From: Rallus limicola
Taxonomy: Eukaryota; Chordata; Aves; Gruiformes; Rallidae
Direction: 5' to 3'
Assembly (NCBI GenBank): GCA_022605955.1
Contig: JAKCOZ010000022.1
Span: 496,001 to 560,000 of the forward strand
DNA length: 64,000 nt
The position numbers and the translations under genes are program-made. This document shows, piece after piece, positions 14,115 through 23,924 of this stretch (positions are counted from its first letter, which is position 1; every line of letters starts with the position of its first letter). The notes under the pieces were generated by a model, which was given only the letters and a program-made list of their open reading frames with translations, made no database searches and was not told where the DNA came from.

Positions 14115-14614
14115 TGCTGTAGTTTTGCATGGCTGGGTTCTAGTGGAGAAGGGGGGCTGCAGGGTGGCTGCTGCAAGAAGCAGCCAGAAGCTGTCTGCAG
14201 GCCCCACAGAGCAAACACCAGCTGGCTCAAGGCCAGAGTTGTTGCTGACCAAGGCTGAGCCCATCAGCGATGGTCACAACACCTCTGGGAATCACATTTA
14301 GTAGAAAAAAAAAACCCACGCACAGATGCTTTTTGTCCCCAGAGAAGAGAGTAAGATGTAAAAATGTCTGCAGACACCAACGTCAGTGAAGAACGGGGAG
14401 AGGAAGTACCCCAGGTGCAGGAGAAAAAGATGTCCCTGCAGCCTGTGGAGAAACCCATGCTGGAGTGGGTGTCCCCCCCGCAGCCCATAGAACAGAGACC
14501 CCACCTGCAGCCCATGGAGAGGCCCCATGCTGGAGCAAGTGGAGACATACAGAAGATACCATGATCTGCACTGCAGCAAGACTGCCAGTGATGCATAAAC
14601 ACCATTGTTCACCA
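14115..14614 (+). mobile_element. Inner solo LTR nested in the outer LTR, 500 bp
   Basis: A 500-bp block starts TG, ends CA and is flanked by the same four bases, CATG, at 14111-14114 and 14615-14618. This is what a retroviral-type insertion leaves. The body has the order seen in another avian ERV LTR type: a 'gcagccagaagctgtctgc' block, then 'gctgagcccatcagcgatgg', a short AT-rich core, 'ctgcagacaccaacgtcagtgaag', and degenerate 'ctgcagcccatggagaggcc' repeats. No internal retroviral genes are present. The short open frame at 14364-14564 lies in these repeats and is not considered a gene. A four-base duplication can arise by chance. Confidence 0.65.
14430..14545 (+). repeat. Degenerate tandem units inside the inner LTR
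   Basis: Imperfect units share CTGCAGCC(C/T)(A/G)TGGAGA followed by CCCATGCTGGAG(C/T). Three recognisable starts lie near 14436, 14478 and 14507. Avian LTRs of this type often carry such minisatellite-like units, which vary in copy number. Confidence 0.5.
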
Positions 14615-14974
14615 CATGCAAAAAAATAAGGAAAAAAAACCCAAAATAGCTAGACCCCACCCCAAAACCAAAAACTTCACGATGCCCAGTCTGTTTCTGA
14701 GCAGCAACCCCTTCTCCCAAGCTTGCGTCCCCAGCTCTGTGCACAGCATCACGCTCCTTGGCAGGAAGGTCCCTTTGGCCAGGCTGGCTCAGCTGTCCTG
14801 GCTCTGCTCTTCCAGCTTTTGGGCACCCAGCCAGGGAACCTGAAAAGTCCTTGCCTTAGTGTAGGCACTGCATCTACCAGTGACAGCTCAAGCCACCAGC
14901 GTGTTATTGATGTTATCTTCATCCTAAATCCAGAGGACAGCACTGTACAGCTACTAGAAGCCAAAACCAGGACA

Positions 14975-15230
14975 CCTTGGGACCAAGAGGCCAGGGGTTA
15001 TCTGGGAGACACCATAAAGAACATGACCAGCACATCAAGGGAGGTTCTCCTGCCCCTCTGCTCTTCCCTGGTGAGGCCAAAGATGGAGTTCTGTGTCCAG
15101 TTCTGGGCTCCCCAGTTCAAGAAAGATAAAGAACTACTGGAGAGAGTCCAGTGGACGATATGAGGGTAATGAGGGGCCTAGATCATCTTTCATATGCAGA
15201 AAGGCTGAGAGAGCTGGGGCCAAAGAAGAG
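14975..15230 (+). pseudogene. CR1 LINE fragment with reverse-transcriptase C-terminal remnant
   Basis: A sense CR1 fragment with no proper 5' or 3' end. The translated block at about 15049-15153 reads P-L-C-S-S-L-V-R-P, then E-F-C-V-Q-F-W-A-P and K-D-K-E-L-L-E-R-V-Q. It corresponds to residues 886-918 of the intact CR1 ORF2 at 41 kb. A TGA follows soon after, and the frame is shifted downstream. The fragment begins exactly where the outer LTR ends, yet no CR1 sequence is seen left of that LTR. Confidence 0.85.
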
Positions 15231-15383
15231 AAGTGAGTAACAAAGCCAAGACAGACTTACACAGATACTCAACCTACTCAGAGTAGGCTCTGCACTGGAT
15301 ACGCCTTCCCTCTTTGCATTGAGCTACATTCCAACCCCAGCTTTTCTTCCCACACCAAATCCATGTATGTTCAAATCAAGTAT

Positions 15384-15605
15384 CACAGAATCACAAGATT
15401 GGAAAAAACCTGTAAGATCGAGTCCAACCACTCCTGTCCTATGCTACACCATATCCCTAAGTATCTGATCTACACTTTTTTTAAAACACATCCAGAGAAG
15501 GTGACTCAACCCCCTCTCTGGGCAGCCTGTTCCAGGCCCTAACAACTCTTTCAGTGAAAAAAAATGTTTCTAACATCTGATCTGAAACTTTACCTGATGT
15601 TTCAG
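15384..15605 (-). mobile_element. CR1 LINE 3' end
   Basis: A minus-strand CR1 3' terminus. From the low-coordinate end it shows the complement of the octamer tail (TCACAGAATCACAAGATTGG), 'gtccaaccactcctgtcct', 'ccatatccctaag', 'gactcaaccccctctctgg' and 'gcagcctgttccaggccc'. It belongs to the older subfamily also seen at 23763, 44147 and 61198. Confidence 0.9.
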
Positions 15606-16009
15606 TAACCCTCTTGATTCAAAGCTGGTTAGCACTTGAATTTCCAAGTATTGGAAATTCCTTATTCTTACTGCCACCCAAAACGACAGCAGGCTTTGCT
15701 TTAATACGATAAATCATGTCAACCTCTCAACTAGTCTAGAGATCTGCTTTTCTAGGAATAACTGAATAGCTGCAGCATTGTAGACATCACAGCATTACTG
15801 TTCTAGGCAAGGCTGACCCCCAGTAACAAAAATGCACCAAGGTCTGCACCTACTTTAATAATAATGCCCAAGCCATAACCCAATGGAAGGGGCAAAGGCC
15901 ACCACTGTGTCACAAGAGTTTGAGTTCTGAAAACGGAAGAATAACTGATTTGTCTTCATTTCACTGACCGTTAAGTAACAGTTATAATTTCAGGTTTTTC
16001 TCTACACAG

Positions 16010-16075
16010 CCTATAATAGGTAACACTATCTCATCATCTAAATTATGTTGGGATGTTTCAAGAAGCCTATTCCAG
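16010..16075 (+). other. Possible exon-like block, 66 nt (weak)
   Basis: The acceptor TTTTTCTCTACACAG and the strong donor CCAG|GTAAGAAG frame 66 nt. Only frame 0 is open (22 codons, P-I-I-G-N at the start and S-L-F-Q at the end); the other two frames stop. The peptide is not recognised. It is isolated, and chance pairing of splice-like words is a real alternative. Confidence 0.2.
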
Positions 16076-19000
16076 GTAAGAAGGACTGCACCTCCAGCCA
16101 TTGGCCAACTCATCAGATGAGATTAAAAAACTACAGCCATGTGCAATAATAACAAGCAGTAGCACTGTAAACAAAGACGTCAAGATTCTTTAACAGCTTC
16201 TGACTTCTCCTGTCTGCTGCAGAGTAACACATTTCTTGTCCCTGGATACTCAAAAGCAGACAGACATTGTGATGTAAAACTTGACAAAAATCTTCACACA
16301 TTAAGCATCTGAGGTAAAATTCTGACCTCATTCTGAATTCAGTTCACATACAGTGAGACCTATCAAATACTTTCAGATCCACCTGATAGAGCTGTAAGGA
16401 ATTTTCCTGGTTTGTATCAATTCTATAGATTAGACTGAGAATTAAAAAAAAAAACAAAAAACACACAAACCAAAAATCAGGATTTTCCCCAGACATTTTT
16501 TAATTCTGCTAAGCAGGATCAGTTCTACAGCATCCTACTGATACCTGCACAACACGTTTTCCTTCTCCCCTGTACAAAAGACTCTCTCCCCTGCCCAACA
16601 TATCATCTAAGTGCTCTGTGACGATGCTTAGGAAGGAGTTGTTCTTTCTTTCAATTCTAACCTTGTCCCTGGCAGTGACATATTTATTTTTGGAAGAATG
16701 CTGGTGCTAAGATACATCCCATTCAATAGAAATTTAAAATTTAAAAAAATTCACTTTTTTTTTTGCCAGCCATTATCTCCAGTTAATAGATCTCTCCTGC
16801 AGCTGCAGCAGAGATAAGGTAATTTCAGGTAGCAAGCACATTTCTATTCAGCTCACAGGCAGCAATTCTTGCTGCAGTTTTATTTCTCAGCAAAAATCAT
16901 TATTGTCCCTGCAGAATTATCCTGAAGGGCCCTATTTTGCTCCTAGTACCTTTTCTCAACATCACTTGATTAAAAACAGTACATGATATTTGTTATCAAA
17001 TATCAATATATAGACAAGAATTTGAGACATGGAGAGGGAGGAAAAGGCAAAGCCACTTTAGAAACCGTATCCCCTTAAACAAGCAGGAATGAGATTCTAA
17101 GGTAGCCTGGGAGATGAGCATGAAGCTGCAGATAAAAGTGTACAGTACTGGGAGGAAGCTGTAGGAAAAGGCACAAAGACAGCAGCATTCTTGCCCAGGT
17201 ACAGCCCTCCAGACTCTGGCAACCAGTAAGGAAGCTTGACAGCTTCCTAAAGCTTCCCCAGTCATTTCTTTAGATACATTTTCTCAGCTCCAAAGGTTAA
17301 ACTGATTGCCTGATGAGATTTAAGAACAAAAGAAAGGTTTTAAAAGGCACCATCACTCACCTTAGTGAAAACATCTTGAATTATTTAGCAAACAATCTAT
17401 TAAGCAGTTATACCTATCATGAAACATGAAGTTTGATGGATCTGATTCACCACTAAGTTACCACTGTAGTCTTATATCACTGCAACTCCAGCCATCTCAA
17501 TTATATAACAGAAGTAAATTCAGTCTACGAGTTTCAGCTGCATTAGACTTTCATATAGGATCTGTCACTAAGAGCAGGAAAAGCAGCCAACAATTATTTA
17601 GAAAAAAAAAAAGAAAAAGCACCCTGGAAATCAGTCTTTCAGGCTTTGGAATTGGGGCACTGCTCAATAATTCATTATTAGATCCATTTGAATTCTCATC
17701 TGTCAACTCTCCTTTTATTACCAGATTGTTCTATAAACAATGATCTGGCAACACATTTGAAAAATCTATGTATTCCTTCTCATCCATCACAGCACACAAT
17801 TTTCCAAGCAACAACAGAGACAGTGTAATTTCAAGAGAAATAAGCTCAACTCTTAACTCATTATTTTTTATGCCCTGGTTGTGTGGCATCAGAAATATCA
17901 CAGAAAACATTAAACCTTTACTCTTTCCATCACAACCCTCTTCAACAGACCAAAATACATGGCTAAGCTTGCCTTTTTATCTCTCCCCCTCACCCAAAAT
18001 AAGCAAAAAAGCAATATTAAAGGTCTACAAATTACTGAAGCTCAAGAAAGACAACTGCTAATCATGGTTGAAAAACCAAGTTTGAGAACACTACAGGCAA
18101 CAGCAACCAAAGGCTTCAATCATGAAGTGAAATAAATTGGGGAGGGGGGGGTGATAATCAGAACTTTCAGGTTGTGTTTCCCCAACAAATTCTATAGAGC
18201 CCCACCACCACCACTTCTCTCCCTCCCTCTTTCTTCTGAGGGGAAGAACAGGTCTTTCCACATACAATGATGTGTGCTTGTCAACGCTTGTTCTGCACTT
18301 GTTGCAGATCTTCTTCTATTTTAGAAAATACATTCAAGCCAGATAAAAACACTACATCATTCTTCAAAACATGCATATTTAACCAATAAATACCTAATTT
18401 TGATGCAAATATATGAAGCACAAAGTCAAGCTTCTAAAAATAAACCTTCACCTCCCAATGCATTATTTCACAAGTTAACTTTTGACAAACTAACAGAGAG
18501 GCTGTAAAAACGTAGCATATGGGGTAAAACAGGATTCTTTCAAATCATCATCAGAAACATCACCATTTTTTGTACATGATTTCATCTTTCAAGGTATTTT
18601 TATATGCATGTGCCCATGCCTGAGCAGTTTCAAAAGGCAGTGATGTCTCACTGGAGACAGCATTCATTTGGGAAAAGTCCAACCACCTCCTCCTCTCAAG
18701 GAACTTTTCATGTTTGAGGTTCATGTTTAAAATTACATTAATCATGCCTGCAAACAGGAATAAAAGGGTTTGCCAAATACACAAAATATCCTGCATTTCA
18801 ACATGAAGTCTCAGGGGATGCAGTTTAGATAACCAGAAGAAAAGAAATAGTCACAAAATGCCCCAAACCCCAAGTGCTTAGAGTGAAGTAATACAACTAT
18901 TGGCAGCATCCCACCAGTCACCTGAAAAGGGCGTATTAGTCTTTAAGAGAGACAAAAAAGATTCAAAGGACTTGACTGCAATGTGTGATGACCTCTTAGT

Positions 19001-19682
19001 GACATCAAACAGAGCTAAAGATCAGCAGCAGCTTTGTAAATGGAGCTAACACCTCAGCAAGAACTTATGTTATGTTACACTTATTTCCTGCCAAGTGAGA
19101 ATATTATATAGAAAATGAAGAAGGATGGGTACAGCGCAGAGAAAAACTATTTCTCTATGATTCTGTGATTTAGCCAATATCAGGTAGTTTCTCTTGCTCC
19201 AGTCCTGCTGTTTACAAGCAAGCAGTGACATCATTTTGTGAGCACTTGGGCCTTACATGCTACCAAACTTGTCCAAACTCTCCCTTTCTTTCGCTGTATC
19301 TTACCCCTGCTGAGGACATCATTGCAATAGGATCTCAGGGGCTTGATGTTGGACCCACCCCACAGCTCACTCAGGTACTACTCTCTCTGCAGGGCACTGA
19401 GCAAGCCAAGCCAGTATGTTGATACAATACAGGTAGTAGCACACAAGATAGTTTCCCTGGGTTGTTAATTAGCTAATTAATGACTCTAATAAGAGAGATT
19501 TTTGCTGTACTACATATTGAAGCATTAAAGAGCATTTAAGAAAATTCAAGTACGGTCGCTTCAAAAGCAGCAAGGTGTCACAGGTAAAAATTGGTTCCAG
19601 TGATTGATGACTGAAACAATTTCAAAGAAGATCTAAACTCAGTTACAGAATCTAATCTATTCAGCAAAATGCTTCTACTTAC

Positions 19683-19742
19683 TGGACCTTGAGGACTGTT
19701 CTTGGCACTGGAAATCAGAGTCATAACATCAGATTTATAGTC
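19683..19742 (-). CDS. Candidate 60-nt internal coding exon, unknown host gene
   Basis: On the minus strand, a polypyrimidine tract of about 35 nt (complement of 19745-19780) ends in CTCTCTTCAG. It is followed by 60 nt open in frame 0 and then the full consensus donor GTAAGT. The predicted peptide has 20 residues, starting D-Y-K-S-D-V-M and ending N-S-P-Q-G-P. The length is a multiple of three, so it would be a symmetric, skippable exon. I cannot name the gene, and no partner exon was identified with confidence. If real, the window lies in introns of a minus-strand gene. Chance is the main alternative, since only splice signals and an open frame support the call. Confidence 0.38.
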
Positions 19743-20037
19743 CTGAAGAGAGAGGGGAGGAAGAAGAGAAAAAAAAAAAATCAGATTAAACAGAATAGTT
19801 TGCACTTAACAAGAATAAAGATCAACATTGAGCACCACTACAATTAGGCTCAGAGGAGTCATTAGTAAAACATTTGATTACAGAGATTTTCATTGCCACT
19901 CATCTCATGTATTAGACCCTCTTTACTAAATGACACACATTTTTGGTTTTATTATAACCATCCCCAAGAAGGCTGTTATTCTTATCCCTGTAGTGGAAGG
20001 GTGTGGGTGGGAAGGGCAGGTTGACAATACAATCGTC

Positions 20038-20125
20038 AAATCACAGACTGCATTAGGTTGGGAGGCACCTTTAAAGGTTATCTTGTCCACCCCCCTGCAG
20101 TGAGCAGGGACACCTCTGATAAATG
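20038..20125 (-). mobile_element. CR1 LINE 3' tip
   Basis: A short minus-strand CR1 3' end: a decayed tail 'tcacagactgcattaggttggg', then 'aggcacctttaaaggttatc' and 'tgcagtgagcagggacacctc'. It is strongly truncated and somewhat diverged. Confidence 0.75.
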
Positions 20126-20129
20126 CTAA

Positions 20130-23100
20130 ATTCATCAAAAAAAGAAATTATAAAGCTCTTGACTCTCCAAAGCTCAGGCAAAAAGTCCAGTACGCTTCCT
20201 GAACTAGGTCTGCACAGCCACGTTATGAAAGTTCTGATGACAGTTTCTCAGCCAGATGAAATTCTCTAGGCATCCCATGAAAACCAACTCTCTATTCCAT
20301 TAGAAGGACACGGGTTTGTTTTGAGCTGCACAGGCAGGCAGGCTTATGGCTGTACTGGCTCAGCATCCCTGCAAACAGGTCCACATTAGGGTCCACCCCA
20401 AAACAAGGGGAAATTCCTAGCTTTTTGTCCCTCCTGAAGCTTCTCTTGGCATTCCCCAACTGTGGGCACAAAGCAGTTTGGGGCTTGGACCCACCTGATT
20501 TCTTTGCAGTTACAGCCCAGAATACAGGGGGAGGGGGAAAACAAACAACAAAAAAAAGAAGGAAAAAAAGGAGTATTACTGTAATACAGACAGCGTGAGA
20601 ATGAGCTGACTATGCTGCCATTAATACACTACAGAAACAGGACATAGATACATTTTTTAATAGGTGATCAAGTGCCACAGGATCTAAACACAGACACAGT
20701 AAATACAAGTCCAAGACTCAAGCTGATGATTAAAAAACCATTATAATTTAAAGAATATGCTAGAAAGCAATTATCATGTTAATTTTTGTCTCGTCCCTGA
20801 TAAATGCAGCAAGTACACTCCTATTTCTGCTTTGAAAAGGTCTCCCTGAGGTAGCCTCCTCTTGTCCTGCCTTTCCAGTCGATATGATCAGCTTTGCATG
20901 TTGAAGTGAAGCTACCATAGTTCCTCCTACTGTTTAGGAATCAAAGTCTGATAAGCTGAAATTGAGTCATGTCTGGTACAGACAGCAGAGAGTAACTGCT
21001 GTGAACTTCTTTTAATTATTATTATTATTTTCAAGTATGCCTCCAGATAATATGCTTCTAGATCTTTTATTTATAGGAGATGTGCTATGATCCAGCAGGC
21101 AGAACATATTTCAGAGAGTTCATAGGAAGTCTCTGGCACTTCACTGCATGACCTTTACACGTTTCACTCCTCTACATCCCACTAATGTGTGGCACACTAT
21201 ACCACTTCCTCATCTAAAAAGAAGCTTAATTTCTGTTTTAAAAAAGGACAGCTTTCACAGAAACACAGCAGCTTGAAGCGTTACATTTGCTACTGACACA
21301 TGGAAAGGATTTAAAGGCTGCAGAAATCAACACCTCCAGTGGCATCAAAATTTTTCACATTATTTTTAAATTTTCCTGTGTATTACAAGCCAAGTCAAAG
21401 GGCCTCCCCTTATGCAGAGCGCATCCACCAAGCACCCTAGCCCCTGAGAAGTACAAATAGGAGCATCAGTTGCTCTCAGTTCATCTTAGCCACTATGGGC
21501 ATTGACTTCTCTGGAGGAAGTGCTAAGAAACAGAGTTTAGAAGACATGCAGAGATGCCTAAGTACCATCAAAATCAGCCAACAAATTCTTGCAGCCCAAT
21601 CACATCCGTTTCCCACAAAGGTCTGCATTCACTTTTGTCTGCTGTGAGGAGCTGTAAGCTCTGAGACTGACATGAAACAAAACCACCAACTAAGTCATCC
21701 GTTCTGTTTCCCAGCCTCTGCATCATTTAGTAGCACTTTCACATCCTCACTCACTACCGTATCCCTGATAAGCCGTGCGTTTTCTACCTTTACAGGTTTT
21801 CTTCACATTTAATCATTTCACTCTCCTGCTTTCATCCCTGCCTTCACCTCAGCTGCTCTGCCTTGCTACATCCTACAAACAGGACAGACACAGGCAGGCA
21901 GTCAAAAGTTCATTCAACTATTCATATTCAATGCCCACTACCTTGTGCTCTGTCTCCTAATTAGCATGCTCCTTCTTGTAACAGAGCTATCACACAGTAG
22001 GCTGCACGGCTGACCCTAAGACCAGTGTTTCACAGTGCTTGTGCAGAGCCCTGTACCTATTCAGAGCCCACAGGTGAACCATTCTGCGGGGCTGCTGCTC
22101 TTGAGAAAGCCTCTCAGAGAGGCAGGCTGGCAGACAGACAAGAGACACGGCAGATTTCATTCTACACCACTCTTTTCCAGAAGGCGATGTCCCGAGTTAC
22201 AAATAAATATGCCATTTTAAACAGCCATTTTGCAAATACACATTTTTTCTCCCCTTACGGCTTATTTCCAAGCGCTGCACAGCTCTGTGACCCAGCAGCA
22301 AATTAATAAACAGCTCTGAACCGGCGTCACATATGGGACACCTCCCTGGAACACTCACAACGTGCTCCATATTAATAACACACCTGCCGCCAGTGATAAT
22401 CCTGGGCACACTGAGCAGGGAAACAAAGGCAAAATTAGCAAAACCCCTCAGGCAAAGGTTATTTTTAGGGGGATGGAGAATTCCCACAATAGCCCGAACT
22501 AATCTAAGCCTGTTAGCAAGAGACGGAGTCTCTTCCCCAGCAGTGCCAGAAGCCTGGCCTGGCCAGACTGGTATCTGACAGATACTAATCTTCCCCTTTA
22601 TATTGCAAAGATGGAAATAATCACTCATTCACTGCAGCTGCTGTACCAGCATTCAGGTGCAGCTTTCTAGTAGACGAAAGAGATGGATGCTCTGCTCCCA
22701 GCCCCAGGTGATCACAGTGATTTCCACACTAAAGACAGTTTCCTATACACATCCTGTATTTAAAGCAAACCCCCCCCCCCAAAATGTTTTGTGGTGTTGC
22801 ATTCATGTTCGTGTTCCAGATAATAAATCTCATGTACATTCAGGTTATGCAAATTGTTATGCCACTGACAAACCCTTTAACTATGGCCTTGCCTTAGAGT
22901 CTATGGGAAATGGAAATCGTGTCACTTCAGAACCGCAGCATTTGTGGCGGCACAAAGAGCTGCCTCTACAGAGCTATACCTCCAGTTCCTGTCAGTGCCT
23001 CCTCCGGGTAACTTCTTCTAGGTCTCTTGTTTCCATGAACATGTGCACTTGGAGATGTTTCCTGCTCGGTACTCACAGGTGGCACTGCAACAATCATTTA

Positions 23101-23760
23101 CTGACTGCGACCAAGGTCTGCACTGGGCAGATGTGCTACCTCCACATCAGGATTTCCAGCAGTTTATTATGATTTCTTCTTCTCTCCACCTGCCCTTTCA
23201 GAAGTCATGAAGTGGCATTAAAACACTCCCTAAATTTTGCATTGGGCACACCCTTCTCCATAGCCATCCAACTGAAAGTTTAGAGCAAGTGCCAGCTTAC
23301 AGACATTACTATCTGTTCTGCTTCTAATGGGAAAAATAAATTTGGGCAGTCTTTCCCCAGTGTTAAAAGTCTTAGCTACTCCCTGGGGGTAGAAAGAATC
23401 AATGCAAGTAAGATCCATATTTTCTTTCTTGGAACACTACTACTTCCAGCAATTTATTTGACTGACTATGCCTTCTATTACCATGTAAATTGTTTCAGGC
23501 TGCAGGAAAAAAAAGTATTAATCTCCCCTCAGTAAGTCATAAAATAAAGAAATCAATTTCAAGGTCAATTTAGTCTAAATAACACCTGCTGCCCTTTTCG
23601 TAACATGCAGACTCCTCTGAAACACTAAGTTGCTGTCTATAAAGACATCAATATGTGATGTTTCACATAAATCAGGGTAACGTATAGTACAGTACAGCCT
23701 GTTTGCAGTGTACGATCTGCAGCTTGGAAAGACATTCAAAATAGGTCCCTTGTTATACAT
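20130..23760. other. Unique non-coding sequence
   Basis: No gene or transposon is recognised. The segment includes a C11 run at 22770-22780 and a block at 22200-22640 that resembles a regulatory or conserved element by texture only. Both strands are open there for 80-143 codons, but the translations are not recognised. Confidence 0.4.
22770..22780 (+). repeat. C11 homopolymer
   Basis: Eleven consecutive C residues followed by AAAA. It is a likely length-variable tract. Confidence 0.9.
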
Positions 23761-23762
23761 TT

Positions 23763-23922
23763 TCACAGAACCACAGAATCACTGGGTTGGAAAAGACCTT
23801 TGAGATCAAGTCCCACTGTACCCATCCTCTACTAACCCATATCTCTGAGCACCTCATCCACCCATCTTTTAAATGCATCCAGGGTCAGTGACTCAACCCC
23901 CCTCCCTGGCAGCCTGTATCAA
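23763..23922 (-). mobile_element. CR1 LINE 3' end
   Basis: A minus-strand CR1 terminus: complement of the tail (TCACAGAACCACAGAATCACTGG), 'gttggaaaagacctttgag', 'acccatcctctactaaccc', 'gagcacctcatccaccc' and 'gactcaacccccctccctgg'. It belongs to the older subfamily. Confidence 0.9.
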
Positions 23923-23924
23923 TG

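Larger units (their letters stand above)
13897..14974 (+). mobile_element. Outer solo LTR of an avian ERV-like element, interrupted
   Basis: The two halves, 13897-14114 and 14615-14974, resemble an avian endogenous-retrovirus LTR. The left half starts TGAGTAGATGG, runs into 'ttaaccccagcagg' and carries 'ggttgaagtaaagatggtt' followed by AATAAAATA. The right half has 'ggctcagctgtcctggctctg' and 'gtgttattgatgttatcttc', and ends CCAAAACCAGGACA. Without the inner insert it is about 578 bp. No gag, pol or env frame is attached, so it is a solo LTR. No flanking duplication is visible, and the right edge abuts a CR1 fragment. The family assignment (ERVL-like) is from memory of avian repeats and is uncertain. 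Confidence 0.65.
15605..20036. other. Unique sequence with exon candidates
   Basis: No transposon is recognised. The segment holds two possible exons on opposite strands: 16010-16075 plus and 19683-19742 minus. A faint octamer-like TCTATGATTCTGTGATT at 19152-19172 has no CR1 body in front of it. Otherwise the sequence is AT-rich and non-coding. Confidence 0.45.

Noticed and set aside
14298..14744. Open frames of 113-148 codons on the minus strand and 66 on the plus strand
   Set aside because: They fall in the nested LTRs and their repeat units; no retroviral or host domain is visible.
19152..19172. Octamer-like TCTATGATTCTGTGATT resembling a CR1 tail
   Set aside because: No CR1 3' UTR sequence precedes it, so it may be chance or an extremely short remnant.
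22197..22628. 143-codon minus-strand open frame
   Set aside because: No recognisable domain, no splice support, and the opposite strand is also open; treated as non-coding.
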